Positions 1-11,939 of a stretch of DNA of 64,000 nucleotides are shown piece by piece (position 1 is the stretch's first letter; every line of letters starts with the position of its first letter). Origin of the DNA: Varroa destructor (lineage: Eukaryota > Arthropoda > Arachnida > Mesostigmata > Varroidae). The notes beneath the pieces were generated by a model, which worked only from the letters and a program-made list of their open reading frames with translations, had not been told where the DNA came from and did no database searches. The stretch lies in contig NW_019211457.1 in assembly GCF_002443255.2 (NCBI RefSeq), forward strand, positions 31,177,309 to 31,241,308, written 5' to 3'. The position numbers and the translations under genes were made by a program.

Positions 1-544
1 CATGTCCTTGGTGTTGTTAATATATATTGGTGTAATATGAATGTTAAAGTAATTCTTAGAAGTCATTATGATTACCATACAAATTTAATATGAGAGTATC
101 GTTAACGTTCGAATTCTATGAACACTGTTATCAGTGTTTGAACACAATCTCCAAAGCCATCCACCCCACAAACTTTGATTAATTAGGCTTCGTTAGTTCC
201 GTACGGGACTCAAAATAAGCGCCATAGTTTTTTTTCTTTTTTGTCGCATTAGCGCTTTTTGACAGTAACTTTTTATTCGCCAGGAATCGTTTTTAATTCA
301 AGGTGATTTAAAAAATTACACGCTAGTGAGTCGATTTTTTGTTCTCGTTGAAATCATATTATGGCGATAGACCATAACCAAAATATGGCGCACTGTTTTT
401 GAATATAAGGTTGTTTATGTTATGGTTTAAATTCTTTACAGTAAATGTACATATATGGTAAAACTAAAATATCGTGGAGGCTATTAAAAAGGTACTTGAT
501 CTGTAAAGGTTGCTTATTTAGGAATCGCATCATCTGTCCCATAG

Positions 545-747
545 GAGATAAGACTGGCCAATGGTTATACACAAATAATGACCCCGCCAAAGCATTGGAC
601 TGGCCATTTTCCTGCTTCAGTCCGCCTCAGAAAACTATCTCAGGACTGTCTGGTGATAATAGGTTTAATCCTAAAAGTCCATGGAATAAGGTGTCGCAAG
701 CTGCTCTTAATATGGATGAAGCCTCCGCTGCGCAACAAACGAATTGA
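545..747 (+). CDS. Terminal coding exon of an unidentified gene (partial)
   Basis: An open frame ends with TGA at 745-747 and is preceded by a plausible 3' splice site (TGTCCCATAG, ending at 544). A second possible acceptor (TTATTTAG) ends at 521 in the same open frame. The encoded tail, roughly 67 residues, is rich in Asn, Ser, Pro and Lys and contains ALDWPFSCF and NPKSPWNKVSQ; it looks like a soluble C-terminus, with no membrane segment. Composition and aperiodic sequence look coding, unlike the flanks. I do not recognise the family. The rest of the gene would lie left of the window or upstream of base 545. An AATAAA (747-752) overlaps the last base of the stop codon, so the 3' UTR could be extremely short; other AATAAA copies lie near 1912 and 2034. 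Confidence 0.45.
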
Positions 748-2119
748 ATAAACCATTGGATGCGGTATCTTTAAATGTATAAGTTTTGCTATTAGAGGTA
801 AATGTAAAACACAAAGACAATATAGGGGAGCATCGATGCTTTCTTTGAAAGCAACTGGTTTAGATTTTTTTGTCGGAACGAATGTAGAACCTTACGTGAA
901 CATAAAACCCGGATTTGTATATCAGTGTACAGATTGAGGTCTACCTTCTTATTTTGGTTTAGCGGACACCGTGCAGGCCCCCTGGTACTTCCTTGTAACT
1001 TATAAACACCCTATCGATTTTCCTTGGTTTGATACAGTATTTTGTAGTAACGCATATCCTTTGTCGTGTAAACATTTGCAATGTATAAGCCTGACATACT
1101 CTGTAAATTACTTATCTTTGTTGTAATGAAAAAGGTTATTTCATGATAAATACATCTTGTAGTTGTGTTTATTCGTCATCGCTTGCTCAGGCATGCAATA
1201 CTTCAGTGTAATAACGATGCTCTTGCAAGATTATGGAAAAATACAATGCATTAAAGTACTTCCAACGAATTGCCAAATGAGGGTTACAATCTCTTGTATA
1301 GGATATATGTGCAATATAGGATAGTTAGTGTTAGAGTTGGCGATATTATTCATTGTACGACGATTTTAGCAGAACTTTGCCCATGTGCGTGTTTTAAGCC
1401 TGTATAGTACAGACATAAAGGATAAAATTTTAAGTAAGACGTTAACATACACATATTAATCGGTAATTATGTCTATTCTATACCTGCTATTATCCGAATG
1501 TAAAATCAAAGCTTTTTAACTAAATCTTTACCATAAATTTATTATTACTCCACAAAATGGCGAACATATAGTGACACAATATCCTCTCATTGTACGCACA
1601 CCTCATCCGTCAGTGGTGTGTATAAACTATTAGCTTTAAAGGGAATAACATAATTGCATAGTCCGTCATAGTGTGCTCGAGATGTTGGATCCGATACTGC
1701 TGTTGGGGTGTAACTCACTGGTATTCAACAGGTGGAAAGCTGCCGTAGAGTACGGTTGCCATTGGTGACAATACTAAGATAACAGCGATCCCGGTTGTAG
1801 CAACAATTTAAGACGACAAGTAAACCGAAACGGTTCGAGCAGACCGGATGTATTTGGTTACTGTTACAAAGTTTGAATAGAAGCGAATCGGTTTGATGTC
1901 GGGAAGTTTATAATAAAATATATTAGCTTTATTCGACGCGTTACTTTGATAACAAAAAGATGTTGGTGGAAGCAATGGGTCGCCGACAAGAAATCAGCAA
2001 AAGGGATGATCTTTGCTAAGAAAAGGATGTCATTAATAAATATTTTAGAAATTATAGAAATTCTAAGCGAACTATGTTAAGATTGAAAGCACGTTTATAT
2101 GCTTCAACATATAACTGTT

Positions 2120-2150
<31 letters not shown>

Positions 2151-4171
2151 TCAGTTTTTCTCACTGACACTTCACGAAACATACCATCTACAAGCTGTGT
2201 AAACTAAAAGTAATGTATGACTCAGGGTATTTACTATTATTATTGCATTGTTATCATTGCAATATATCGTTGGCAAAATGTGCAAAAGTACTAATGTCAT
2301 TTGCTGACTGTTAAATTTGTATTATTGATCAAACCTGCTTCCGGCTTCTTTGTTCTACACACGCCCAACTGGTGTTTTCCATTTTTTTTTGGTTGCTCAT
2401 CTCGAAAGCTCGACCTGATCTATCAGGGACGCGCTCCAGCTTCTGCACGCGTAACTTGAACCAACGACATCGTCAGCGTAACGAGTACGTTGCGGTAGGT
2501 GCTATAACTTACCGAGTACCTGAGCTAGTAGCAGATAGGTGATCATTCGCTGTATTGGCGCTTGCATCGTATTGGCTCAACCAGTTGTTTGATTCATCGT
2601 TATGCCACATTCGACGGTTGTCGTTGTGGCTCGTACCACTGCTTTTTTGTTGTTACTGTTGTTTGTTTGCTGTTGATGCTGCCGTTAGCGTTTCCGCTAT
2701 CGCCTTCGTCGCTCGGAAGCTGGAACGCTTCTAGGTAGCGTCGCGCTGTCTTTTCTCTCACCTTCCCTTTTATCTTCAGCGTTGACGACTTTGTTTATGG
2801 TGCTACTCGTGGCTAGCCATTATTTTTAACTTAAAGCTTTTTTACGAGTACCACCATTTCTTTTATTAATAACTAATATTAAATTACTGGTAATGTTTGA
2901 ATAACGAGGTGTGCGAGAGTATGACGGAAGTTCGCGCGAAATCTTTGCGGCGCTTTCATAAACGAGCGGCAAGACTCAGCTCGATAGACAGATACGAGAA
3001 TGTGGCAGTTGTAAGGCTAGATGCGACGACAACACTAGTTTTAAATGTTGATCTTTCTATTGGTTAATAATACTATTGGCGCTTCAAACAAATCTCCAGT
3101 TTGACTTTTACTCCTCCAGGTTCGCTTTTTATTGCTGCTGCGTGCTGGGTTTTATTGCGCGTGCTATCTGTCGAAACTTGCTGTTCTTGCTGCAGGTGCT
3201 GGTGAGGACGATGGGGTGACAATCTGTTGATAGAGCAGCTAAGGCTATTGCTGTTGCTACTATTTACTTGCAGTCTAAATTGTGTTTTGTGGGTGTTAAG
3301 TTTTTACCGTTACATTCGCGACTTTGCGTGAATTCATTAACAACTTTCGTATTATACTCGACGAAATGAACCTGCATCGTTCGAATGCTTAAACCTGCCA
3401 CTGCCACTTTGCGGTTCACAGCGCAGCATCTCTCAGCTGAATTGGCTTCCTACGCAGTAACGCCGACGAGCCATACTGTCCATCGCTCGGCTCTGCAACT
3501 ACTGTGTTATCGCCAAGCATAGCGTATGGATATTCTGAAGCGAAAAACTACAGCGAAGTTCTATTTTGTCATATACACACATGCAAATGCAAGCAGTGCT
3601 GCTGGGATTTATATGTTTATTTCATATTAGGTACTCAGGTCTTTCTTTAATACATGCTTAAAAGTTATGCACCAAAAACATTCCTACGCATTGCTTACAG
3701 AAAAACCTATATTTTTTTTATATGCAACAACTACCATGACCAATACATAAATCGGTAATACGGTCTCTGAAGACTGCCTCAACAGCCCTTTCAGTAGCAG
3801 CAAATGCTGTTGCTACTAACACCAGCCTTATTCACAACAGTGGTCTTTCACACCATGTTACGTGCAAAACACCCTCGAACAGAAAGGGACTAACAGCCAT
3901 TGACCGGTAGCACCCGCCAACGCAGCGTTGCCGTCGTGTTCACTCTGCTACTGCCGCGCCGCCGTTGCTCTTTGTAATAACAAAACAATGCTAAAGGAAA
4001 AACAAAAACTTTATACGACAGCCGTTAGTTATCCATCCAACAAACTGTTGCTACTGATTTCACTGTGTCAGTAGCAGTATTAGAATTTTCGCCGAAGGGG
4101 AGGAGACGCGTCGGCACGGCTTTGTTGTTGTTTTCATCGAACTAGCTACGGAGGCTTTGGGCGACGGCTAG
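748..4171. other. Gap without a supported gene; UTR or promoter-like DNA
   Basis: No open frame longer than about 60 codons with coding character. The first part may be 3' UTR of the upstream gene, with AATAAA at 1912-1917. From about 2400 to 4150 the DNA is richer in G+C and in short GTT/GCT (CAA/CAG on the minus strand) runs than the AT-rich gaps elsewhere. That would fit long UTR or promoter DNA of a regulated gene, but no exon could be placed. Confidence 0.4.
2119..2154 (+). repeat. (TC)n microsatellite, T-run and CAG
   Basis: A run of CT dinucleotides followed by a T-run and then TCAG. It is a simple-sequence tract; on the + strand it also has the form of a very strong polypyrimidine tract plus 3' splice site. 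No coding exon could be recognised directly after it. Confidence 0.8.
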
Positions 4172-4474
4172 ATGGACTCAGAACGAGGGCTTCTCGTCGA
4201 CATCAGCCTATTTATACGGAGATGCTGTCGGCGCTCCATGATGATGGCGTTGACATCTGGCGTCGTGCCACTGCTGTGTGGTCAGCCCAACGTTTCCGCT
4301 GCCGGTAGAAAGCGTTCACACGCAAGCAAGTTACCGACCAACGAGTTTGACAGGCAGACGTCACTAACAAGCAGCAGTATCAACGATAACAACAATAACA
4401 AAAATGAACTAGCACCGTCGGCAACACAACTGCGATGCGAATCTAACGCATGTGTTCGAAATTGTTCGAAATAA
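4172..4474 (+). CDS. Uncharacterised 100-residue open frame
   Basis: ATG-initiated open frame in a G+C-richer stretch, ending TAA. The protein has a mid-segment with a basic cluster (GRKRSHASK), then a Ser/Asn-rich low-complexity part (SSSINDNNNNKNE) and a Cys-containing tail. No signal peptide, membrane span or recognised domain. It could be a first coding exon of a regulatory gene, since Asn/Ser-rich tracts are common there, or a chance frame in a long 5' UTR. The opposite strand also carries a 69-codon frame over the same DNA, which weakens the case. No family assignment is possible. Confidence 0.2.
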   Translation: MDSERGLLVDISLFIRRCCRRSMMMALTSGVVPLLCGQPNVSAAGRKRSHASKLPTNEFDRQTSLTSSSINDNNNNKNELAPSATQLRCESNACVRNCSK

Positions 4475-5980
4475 CAGTGGACATCGGACACACTGGTAGG
4501 GGGTTGGCGTTTTGTATTCGATGGTCACCTGCCTGCGCGACAAGCAAGTGGATTGCCTCAGGCAAAATACTCATGGTAAATAAAAACGGAAACATATTCC
4601 TCCGCTTCTATTAAGATGTTTGAATAACGCCGGTTTAACTACACGCATAGTTCTGTGGCGGTATGGCACAGTGCGGGTAGGCCCATTTCGCTCACAGCTC
4701 GATAATTGTAAAGCGTTAAAGTTTGCAAGTAGACGCTGTCAGTTACGAAGAGAAGTAAAATATCACATTCACAGTAGAAATCCATATTTTACAAATAGTT
4801 ACTTCCTGTCCAGAAACGCAGTCTTTTGGAGGGCATCTAATTACTTACAGGATAACGAAGTAGCCAAAAATCGAGCGCTACCTACCAAATCCCTTAACCG
4901 TATGTAGCTCGCTGTTAGTTTTATAGATTAAACACAATACAGGTTCAGACGATCGCTCCAGACATAGGGGAAGCTAAACGAAAGAAGTTCGTTGAAAACA
5001 CTGATAGTGTGGGCCGTCAGCATTGGATATAATTGACACTGCCCCATCGTTATGGGTAACTAAGAATGGTAACCAAACCCACGGCAAGCTAAGAGGCTAT
5101 CTGAATTTGTTTGTTTGCAAGGACGAAGTGTGACTCAGTTCATTGTGGATGTCAGTGGCTATATTAGTCGGGTGAGTAATTGTTGTTTCCAATCAACCTG
5201 AGATCATGGTAGGCGAATTCACAATATAATGAGAAATGATGTACAAACTTATAGTAGATTCCGTCTCAAAGCCCTGCCAACGTGGCTCAGCTGTGAGAAC
5301 AACAAACTCCACAGGTTCTTACTATTATAAAGATGGTGGCGCTCCGTGTTTGCCTCAGTGGTATAGAACAGCAGTCAATCAAAATATGTTTGAAATTAAT
5401 CTAGTTATGCAACTAATTGTTAATATGTACAGTTGTGTTCAAATCGAACCGTTTGTGGATATGATTTAGATATTAATGCGGTTAGTTGGCTGTCCTAGTC
5501 CGCTGTACTCGTCATACACGTTTAGACTAGCTCAAGCTGGTTGGGTTCGATTGTGCTGGCAGTTAATGATGGTCGGGAGTTGTTGTGCTCAACGTGGTGC
5601 CTACTGGCCATGGATAATTACCAGCGGCGTCGCGGGTAGGATTCCGAGGAGTACAATTGGCAACCAAGAAGGTAGACTCAAAACTAGCAACAGATTTTTT
5701 GCCTACGCAAACGACTGGCAGGCCCTGCTAGCCGTCAGCTCATTATCCAGCAAGCAGCTCGGCCACGTTGCTGGGGTTTGCTGCTCCAGCCAACAGATGG
5801 CGCTGGGGTAACGGGGTGATTTTGAACTTTTCCTTAGCAATTTCTCCGTAGCCGACATAGTTCGATGGACTGGCAACCTCGCCAGAGTCTCCAGCAAGCG
5901 AAACGTTTTGGCTTGCAAACGAATTCATTAATTCTATTCTATCAAATTAGAGAATTACATTGGCTGTGTCGTCTGCTCAA
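4475..5980. other. Upstream region of eEF1A without a supported gene
   Basis: Several frames of 60-110 codons overlap on both strands with no domain, splice context or coding composition, so none was kept. The segment is probably intergenic or distal promoter DNA for the eEF1A gene. Confidence 0.4.
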
Positions 5981-5988
5981 GTGGGAGA

Positions 5989-6040
5989 GGGCGGAGACCG
6001 GTATAAAACGGACGCGCGCCATGTTGGAAGCCTTCACTCC
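5989..6040 (+). promoter_or_regulatory. eEF1A core promoter: GC box, TATA box, pyrimidine initiator
   Basis: A GC-box-like GGGCGGAG (5989-5996) is followed by TATAAAA (6002-6008). About 30 bases after the TATA box the sequence CCTTCACTCC (6031-6040) and then CCTCTCGTTCTCTT supplies a pyrimidine-rich start site. TCT/TOP-type initiators are typical of translation-machinery genes and allow growth-dependent translation. The start site is inferred from spacing; the predicted 5' UTR is only about 55-58 nt. Confidence 0.7.
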
Positions 6041-6088
6041 GCCTCTCGTTCTCTTGGTGAACGTCAGTCTCACGTGTTAACGGCCAAC

Positions 6089-8145
6089 ATGGGCAAGGAA
6101 AAGACTCACATCAACATTGTGGTTATCGGTCACGTCGATTCCGGTAAGTTTTCTAACTTGCCTGCGGCCAAGGCTGGCTTTGGCAACCGTCAAACAGTTG
6201 TGTGTGCTACGCCATCTGCACGAAACGTGACGAAATTGACGTTACGGCGAGTTTTTTTCCGTGTTTTGTGCGTGTGACATTGGCTCCTGTATTTTGGGCG
6301 TTTGGCCGGCCATGGATTTCGACATCGGATCGACCACGCCGAGCCGGCACCCACGCCGTGACAGCTTTCAAGCCTATTATTCGTTCGTTAGTTGATTGAA
6401 AGTGGTGTCAAGCGTATTTGCGACGTGGTGTTTGTCCTATTGAGGTGTTAGCGGTGTTTGTGTTTTTCGATTTTTGTGGGAAATTGACTTATGATCATGC
6501 TAGGCCTAGTCCCCCACGTTGATATATGTCGCCGCTGGAGTACCCGACGGTGGCTGTGATAGTGGCATCGGCATGGCGTCGCGCCAGCTTAACCCTACAA
6601 GGCCATATGCGAAGGCCTTTAGTAGTTTTTTTCTAGTAAACCGCAACATTCCACTGATCAAAAACTGCTTTTAGTTACCGGTTGTTCCAATATCTTCGCT
6701 TATTCAAATCTGAGAACACCTTATTTTTCCGGTTGATTAGAGTTCAACCTCCGGTGTCACGCACACCTTAGTTATGCCACTTGTCGCTTTTGCGTTTTGT
6801 CTTGATTATAGGTAAATCCACGACCACCGGTCACCTGATCTACAAATGCGGTGGTATCGACAAGCGCACCATCGAGAAGTTCGAGAAGGAGGCCCAGGAG
6901 ATGGGCAAAGGCTCTTTCAAGTATGCATGGGTGCTGGATAAGCTTAAAGCCGAGCGTGAGCGTGGTATCACTATTGATATCACTTTGTGGAAGTTCGAGA
7001 CTCCAAAGTACTATGTTACCGTGATTGACGCTCCCGGACATCGTGATTTCATCAAGAACATGATCACTGGTACGTCGCAGGCTGACTGCGCCATTCTTGT
7101 CTGCCCTGCCGGTACCGGCGAGTTCGAGGCTGGTATCTCGAAAAACGGCCAGACTCGGGAGCACGCTCTGCTTGCGTACACTCTTGGTGTAAAGCAGATG
7201 ATTGTTGGTGTCAACAAGATGGATACCTCTGAGCCCCCTTACTCGGAGGCCCGTTTCGAGGAAATCAAAAAAGAAGTGTCGTCTTACATCAAAAAAATCG
7301 GTTACAACCCCGCCACCGTGCCGTTCGTGCCCATCTCCGGCTGGGCTGGAGATAACATGCTTGAGCCCTCTTCAAACATGCCGTGGTACAAGGGATGGCA
7401 GATTGAGCGTAAGGGATCGAAGTTCGAGGGTAAGACCCTGCTTCAGGCTCTCGATGTCATGGAGCCACCAACTAGACCCACTGACAAACCTCTCCGTCTT
7501 CCCCTGCAGGACGTCTATAAAATTGGTGGTATCGGCACAGTGCCTGTCGGTCGTGTTGAGACCGGTATCATCAAGCCCGGCATGGTGGTTACTTTCGCGC
7601 CATCTAACCTGACGACTGAGGTTAAATCGGTCGAAATGCACCACGAGGCTCTCTCCGAAGCCGGACCCGGAGACAACGTTGGTTTCAACGTAAAGAACGT
7701 CTCTGTTAAGGAACTGAAGCGTGGCTTCGTTTGCGGTGATTCAAAGGACCATCCCCCTAAGGAAACCGGACAGTTTGAAGCTCAGGTCATCGTGCTTAAT
7801 CACCCAGGCCAAATCCAGAACGGTTATTCGCCCGTGCTGGATTGCCACACCGCCCACATTGCCTGCCGATTCAAGGAGATCAAGGAGAAATGCGATCGTC
7901 GTTCTGGCAAGAAACTCGAGGACATGCCCAAGTTTATCAAGTCGGGTGATGCCGCCATCGTCGACCTCGAGCCCCAGAAGCCAATGTGCGTCGAGGCCTT
8001 CACAGAGTTTCCTCCCCTCGGTCGCTTTGCTGTACGTGACATGAGGCAAACCGTTGCTGTAGGTGTTATTAAGTCTGTCAAGGTGAAGGAAGTTTCTGGT
8101 GGGAAGGTGACAAAGGCCGCTGAGAAGGCCGCCAAGAAAAAGTAA
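6089..8145 (+). CDS. eEF1A: Translation elongation factor eEF1A (two exons)
   Basis: eEF1A binds GTP and delivers aminoacyl-tRNA to the ribosomal A site in the cytosol. Exons are 6089-6143 and 6812-8145, with a 668-nt GT-AG intron splitting codon 19 in the P-loop. The joined protein is 462 aa, the family length. Visible motifs are GHVDSGKS (about 14-21), DAPGH (91-95), NKMD (153-156) and SGW (194-196), then two beta-barrel domains and a basic tail ending in AAKKK. The ATG sits in GCCAACATGG, a good start context, at the beginning of the conserved MGKEKTHIN. Oddities are VCPAG at about 115-119, where most eEF1As have hydrophobic/Ala residues, and Ala197 in SGWAGDN, where Asn is usual. The product is otherwise intact and clearly functional-looking. 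Codon use is more GC-rich than its surroundings, as expected for a highly expressed gene. Confidence 0.97.
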
Positions 8146-8288
8146 ATGAATCCTGCCTCAACCAACTAGAAAATCCCATTGAGGCCAGGGTACCCCATAC
8201 GCCATCTAGGGATGGCATCCCCATCCTTTGGGTGCTATCTTTTCGGCCGATCAATGGAAGGCTGGAGTATTTAATTTGTTGTAAAAAC

Positions 8289-8294
8289 AATAAA
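8289..8294 (+). terminator. eEF1A polyadenylation signal AATAAA
   Basis: A canonical AATAAA lies 143 bases after the eEF1A stop and is followed by a T/G-rich stretch. It predicts a 3' UTR of roughly 160 nt. Confidence 0.75.
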
Positions 8295-8319
8295 TTTTTG
8301 TAAGAACATTAATGCTTTT

Positions 8320-11300
8320 TCTGTTAATGATAGTAGGAGTTCGAAAACTTAGAAAAGTAGAAATAGTCGTCATAAATACTGTCTCATTAAAAAGTGGTAT
8401 GGCAGAAGTAGCGCTTTTCGTGGTCGACGGAAGTGTAAGGTTTGTCTTGGCGATGACCAACAAAAAACAATGTGACGCATGGTGCTCAGTTCGTAACCCT
8501 TACGCTTGAGAGTCGCTTATCTGAGTGGTAATCTGTTAAAAATTTTTAATTCCGATGAAAGACGTGGAATTCTGTTGGCATTACAATAACATCGCCTGAG
8601 CGAATGTACGGTAAATTTTAAGTATATTCTGCAGGCGTTCGTAGCGTTTTAAACTAATGTCCATTATCCGAAATAGCTCAACTATCATGCAATGATGGGA
8701 TTCTGCATGAGTTAATAGCCACCCTGCATCTTATTTCTCGTTTGTGAGCGTTTATATCTAGAGAGGTCTCCTAGGCCACATAACACGGCCATGACTCGTA
8801 TCATTCTCGTAGAATATCTACCTGTCCGATTCTTCATATCAGGCCAGTGTGTTTTCTCCCGTTGCATAAACATAAATCATTGTTGTGTGGAAACGCAGGC
8901 GTTCAGCTCCGTCTGTCGCCTGCGCTGCTGTCGCTTCATCAATAGTTTGATTACCGTAGGCTGAATCAGTAGCTACATAGCGGACAAGCAATGTCGATAG
9001 CTAACCGATTGGAAGTCGGCAGTCGACCGCTGCTGAATCATTTTCTCCATCATGGTTAGTCATTGGACAGGCAATATGGACCACCATACAGTTCCTCCAG
9101 TACTAGCAGCAGCCCATTGAAAGGCTGTGACATAACACGCAGCGAAAAATGGCGTGAGTTGCTATGACCTGTCGCTGGTAACTCGTCCTGAAGCGGTCGA
9201 CAGTAACGTCAACGGCGACAGCTGCTGCTATGTGTCCATTGTATGTGTTTGTGAGTACCAATATGAGCCTGTCTGTAAATCTGTATGAATGTGTGTGGAT
9301 AGATACTCCCCGATGTTCCGGCTGAAGACAGCAACAGCGACAATAGTTTTGACCTTCTATGTAACTACATATATAGACGAACAGTGAGGACGCTGAGATG
9401 TAAAGTATCGAGGGAGCTGCGATTATAACTGCTGCTAGCACCACTACTGAAAACGTTTGGTTGTGTGTCGGCCGCTAATGGTTGCTCATGCAGCCGTACC
9501 GAGCGACAACATTGCACTAAACGTGATGTTTCTGCGGCGACGGAGCCCATCGGCAAGCGGAGCTCGGCGTTCGGTGAGAAGATTGCGTCAACGATGAGAG
9601 CAGACGGAACACCCGAGATAACTGATGATGGCAATGGCGGAGACGCCGAAAACCGCAGCCAGTGTTAGTGCAAAGAACGTGAGACGTTCGCGCAAAATAC
9701 CGTAAAGGAGGAAAGAATAGCTAAAAGCAGTTGGCCATTACCATAAAACTAAGTGACTCAGTGATGACTGCTTAACTGGTTGCTGAGTCGGATTTACAGA
9801 ATGTGGAATGAACAACCACCAGAACAGGCCAAAACATTTGGTCCGAATGCTTTTGCAGGGTCGATTTGAAAAAACCAGTGCACGGAAGGCCCGTATTGCA
9901 CGGGTTGCGGGCGAAATTAAGGCAATATATTAGGGCAGGGAAATATGCAAGCATTACGATAATAAATGTATCACAATAACGTAACAACAAAAATAAGTAC
10001 GAGTTAAGTGCGAGTATTTAACAGGTAAATAAAGGGCACGAAAAAGAAAACATTTTGACTCAATGTGTATCTAAGTGGCTAAAGCGTGAGCCTGCTTTGG
10101 ATTTTCACTACGCGTTAAAACTTTACGGGGGGCTCATATCGTATGAGGAGGACACGCTATTTGGAGATACACGCTTAATTTGAGTTAAAGAAAACTCTCA
10201 TGTGATTTGGGCGAAACCAGGGAAGTACGGCCGACAATGTAGTGTATAGGTAAGCCTACGTCAGTATATATTGGTATACACAGCACATGATAGCGTTACG
10301 CCTTGATGTTGGGTATTCACTTTAAATTGGCAAATGCCGTATCAGTTGAATGCCGGTACAGATGTATGTGGCTTTCTTTATTCATGCAGATTCTGTAGTG
10401 TTTATGCATGATTGGCGAAACTAGAAGCAACGTCCCGTAGTCTCAACTAGAGGCTTCGATACAGATGGTAATGGTAGCTTCCGTCCCGTGTTCAAACTGT
10501 AATTGATAACAGTAGTGGTCGCCAGGATATATAAAACTTGCATAAGTGAAGGTAATGGTATCCTGTTGGCGTAATAATAAAAGCTCAGTGTGATAGACTC
10601 AAAACGTATTTTTAAACATTTGGGTGCAACTGTGTAAATCACTGTGGTAAGTGCCGAATACGGCTAAAAAATATTCTTGATTCTGTAGAAGACTAGCTTC
10701 AGGTATTTTTTTGTATATCCTTTGTCTAGGGATAATTTTCAAATTCACGGCTAACTGTCGGTAGTACTCATCGTCACAATCAAATTCGTAATAGCAAGTG
10801 TCAACATTAAAGTAGCGACATCAATGATATAATAGCTTCTAATCCCTATTTTCTACCTTAACATGCGCACCTGCGGTCTTAAATAACTAAAAAACGCGTT
10901 CTAGCAACGTTATTTCTAAAGAAGTCTCAATCTATATATTATTTCAGCATTTCACGTAAGTACATTATCATAAGCAGTGAGTTGAAATTACAAATAAGAA
11001 CTATATATAAGCTTTGCTATAAATTCTAGCACAAACTGAAAAATGTTTCCATGGTTATCTGTAGACAAATATTTCAGCAACTTAAATATGGGACCAGTTG
11101 CATAATATTTATAAGGTTTTGTTTAGTGATACATAGAGAGATATGCCCTGAAAGATAGAATTAAATTTTGGAAATGTGCGGGTTATATCAATTCGCTTCA
11201 CAGTTGAAAACGCCAAACTACTATCTGTCGGCTCAAGGAAGACATTTGTCTGTTCCATTTCTACAAGAGTCGTGGCCAAAGCTTAATTACCTGCCAAAAA

Positions 11301-11930
11301 AAGGACCAGAAGAAATTTAGCAAAACAAATCTTTGCAGATTGCTTTGACATTCACGACATTTTCGATGAATCTCGCCTTACGCGCAAAAGACAGTTGGGA
11401 TAAGCTATGCCCACAATACATTGAATGTAACTTTCCGTATTTTTCCTCTAGTGATAAGAAATAATTGTTAGGTAACCGCAGAGGTTACTTGCGTAGCGTT
11501 ACATGTTTCTTTTTCAAAAAAATTGATTGAAATTTTCATTTACTCAAATGCTTTTAAACAGGTAAACAACACAATATTCTATGATTATGACGTATATGGA
11601 AATATTAAAGTACCTTGTGTCATACAGATAATATGAGTTTTGTAGAGTTTTTAAAAGTAGTTTGGGGATATTAATTAGATGTTTTAAAAGTGGTACCATG
11701 ACTAGCGAGCGATGCGGTACATATCACAATTCCCCGCATCTAGTCTGTACACATGTACTGCCGAACCCGGTTCCCTAAAGAATATAATGGAACCTATGCG
11801 CCGCAAAAAATGCGACGACATGTTTGCTTAGCCAGTTCATCCTTTTCTACCTGCTGTTCTTCAACGTATCCGAAGCAGAGAATTTTTCATCGATTTCCGC
11901 TAATCTTCGCCTTCAATTTCTAGAGCTTAT
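8320..11930. other. Intergenic DNA between eEF1A and the LINE relic
   Basis: No supported gene. The part from about 8900 to 9700 is more G+C-rich and has overlapping open frames on both strands (9103-9444 and 9365-9634 on minus, 9465-9668 on plus). None shows a domain or splice context, so it is more likely UTR or regulatory DNA than coding. Confidence 0.4.
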
Positions 11931-11939
11931 TCGTAACGT

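Noticed and set aside
6772..8165. Long frames on the minus strand and in other + frames over eEF1A (for example 6772-7164, 7824-8165)
   Set aside because: Shadows of the codon-biased eEF1A exon; no domains of their own.
9103..9668. Overlapping frames on both strands
   Set aside because: Both strands open over the same DNA, which points to base composition and not coding; no domain.
10070..10130. D-arm-like AAGTGGCTAAAGCG, possible tRNA
   Set aside because: No B-box or closing stems follow.
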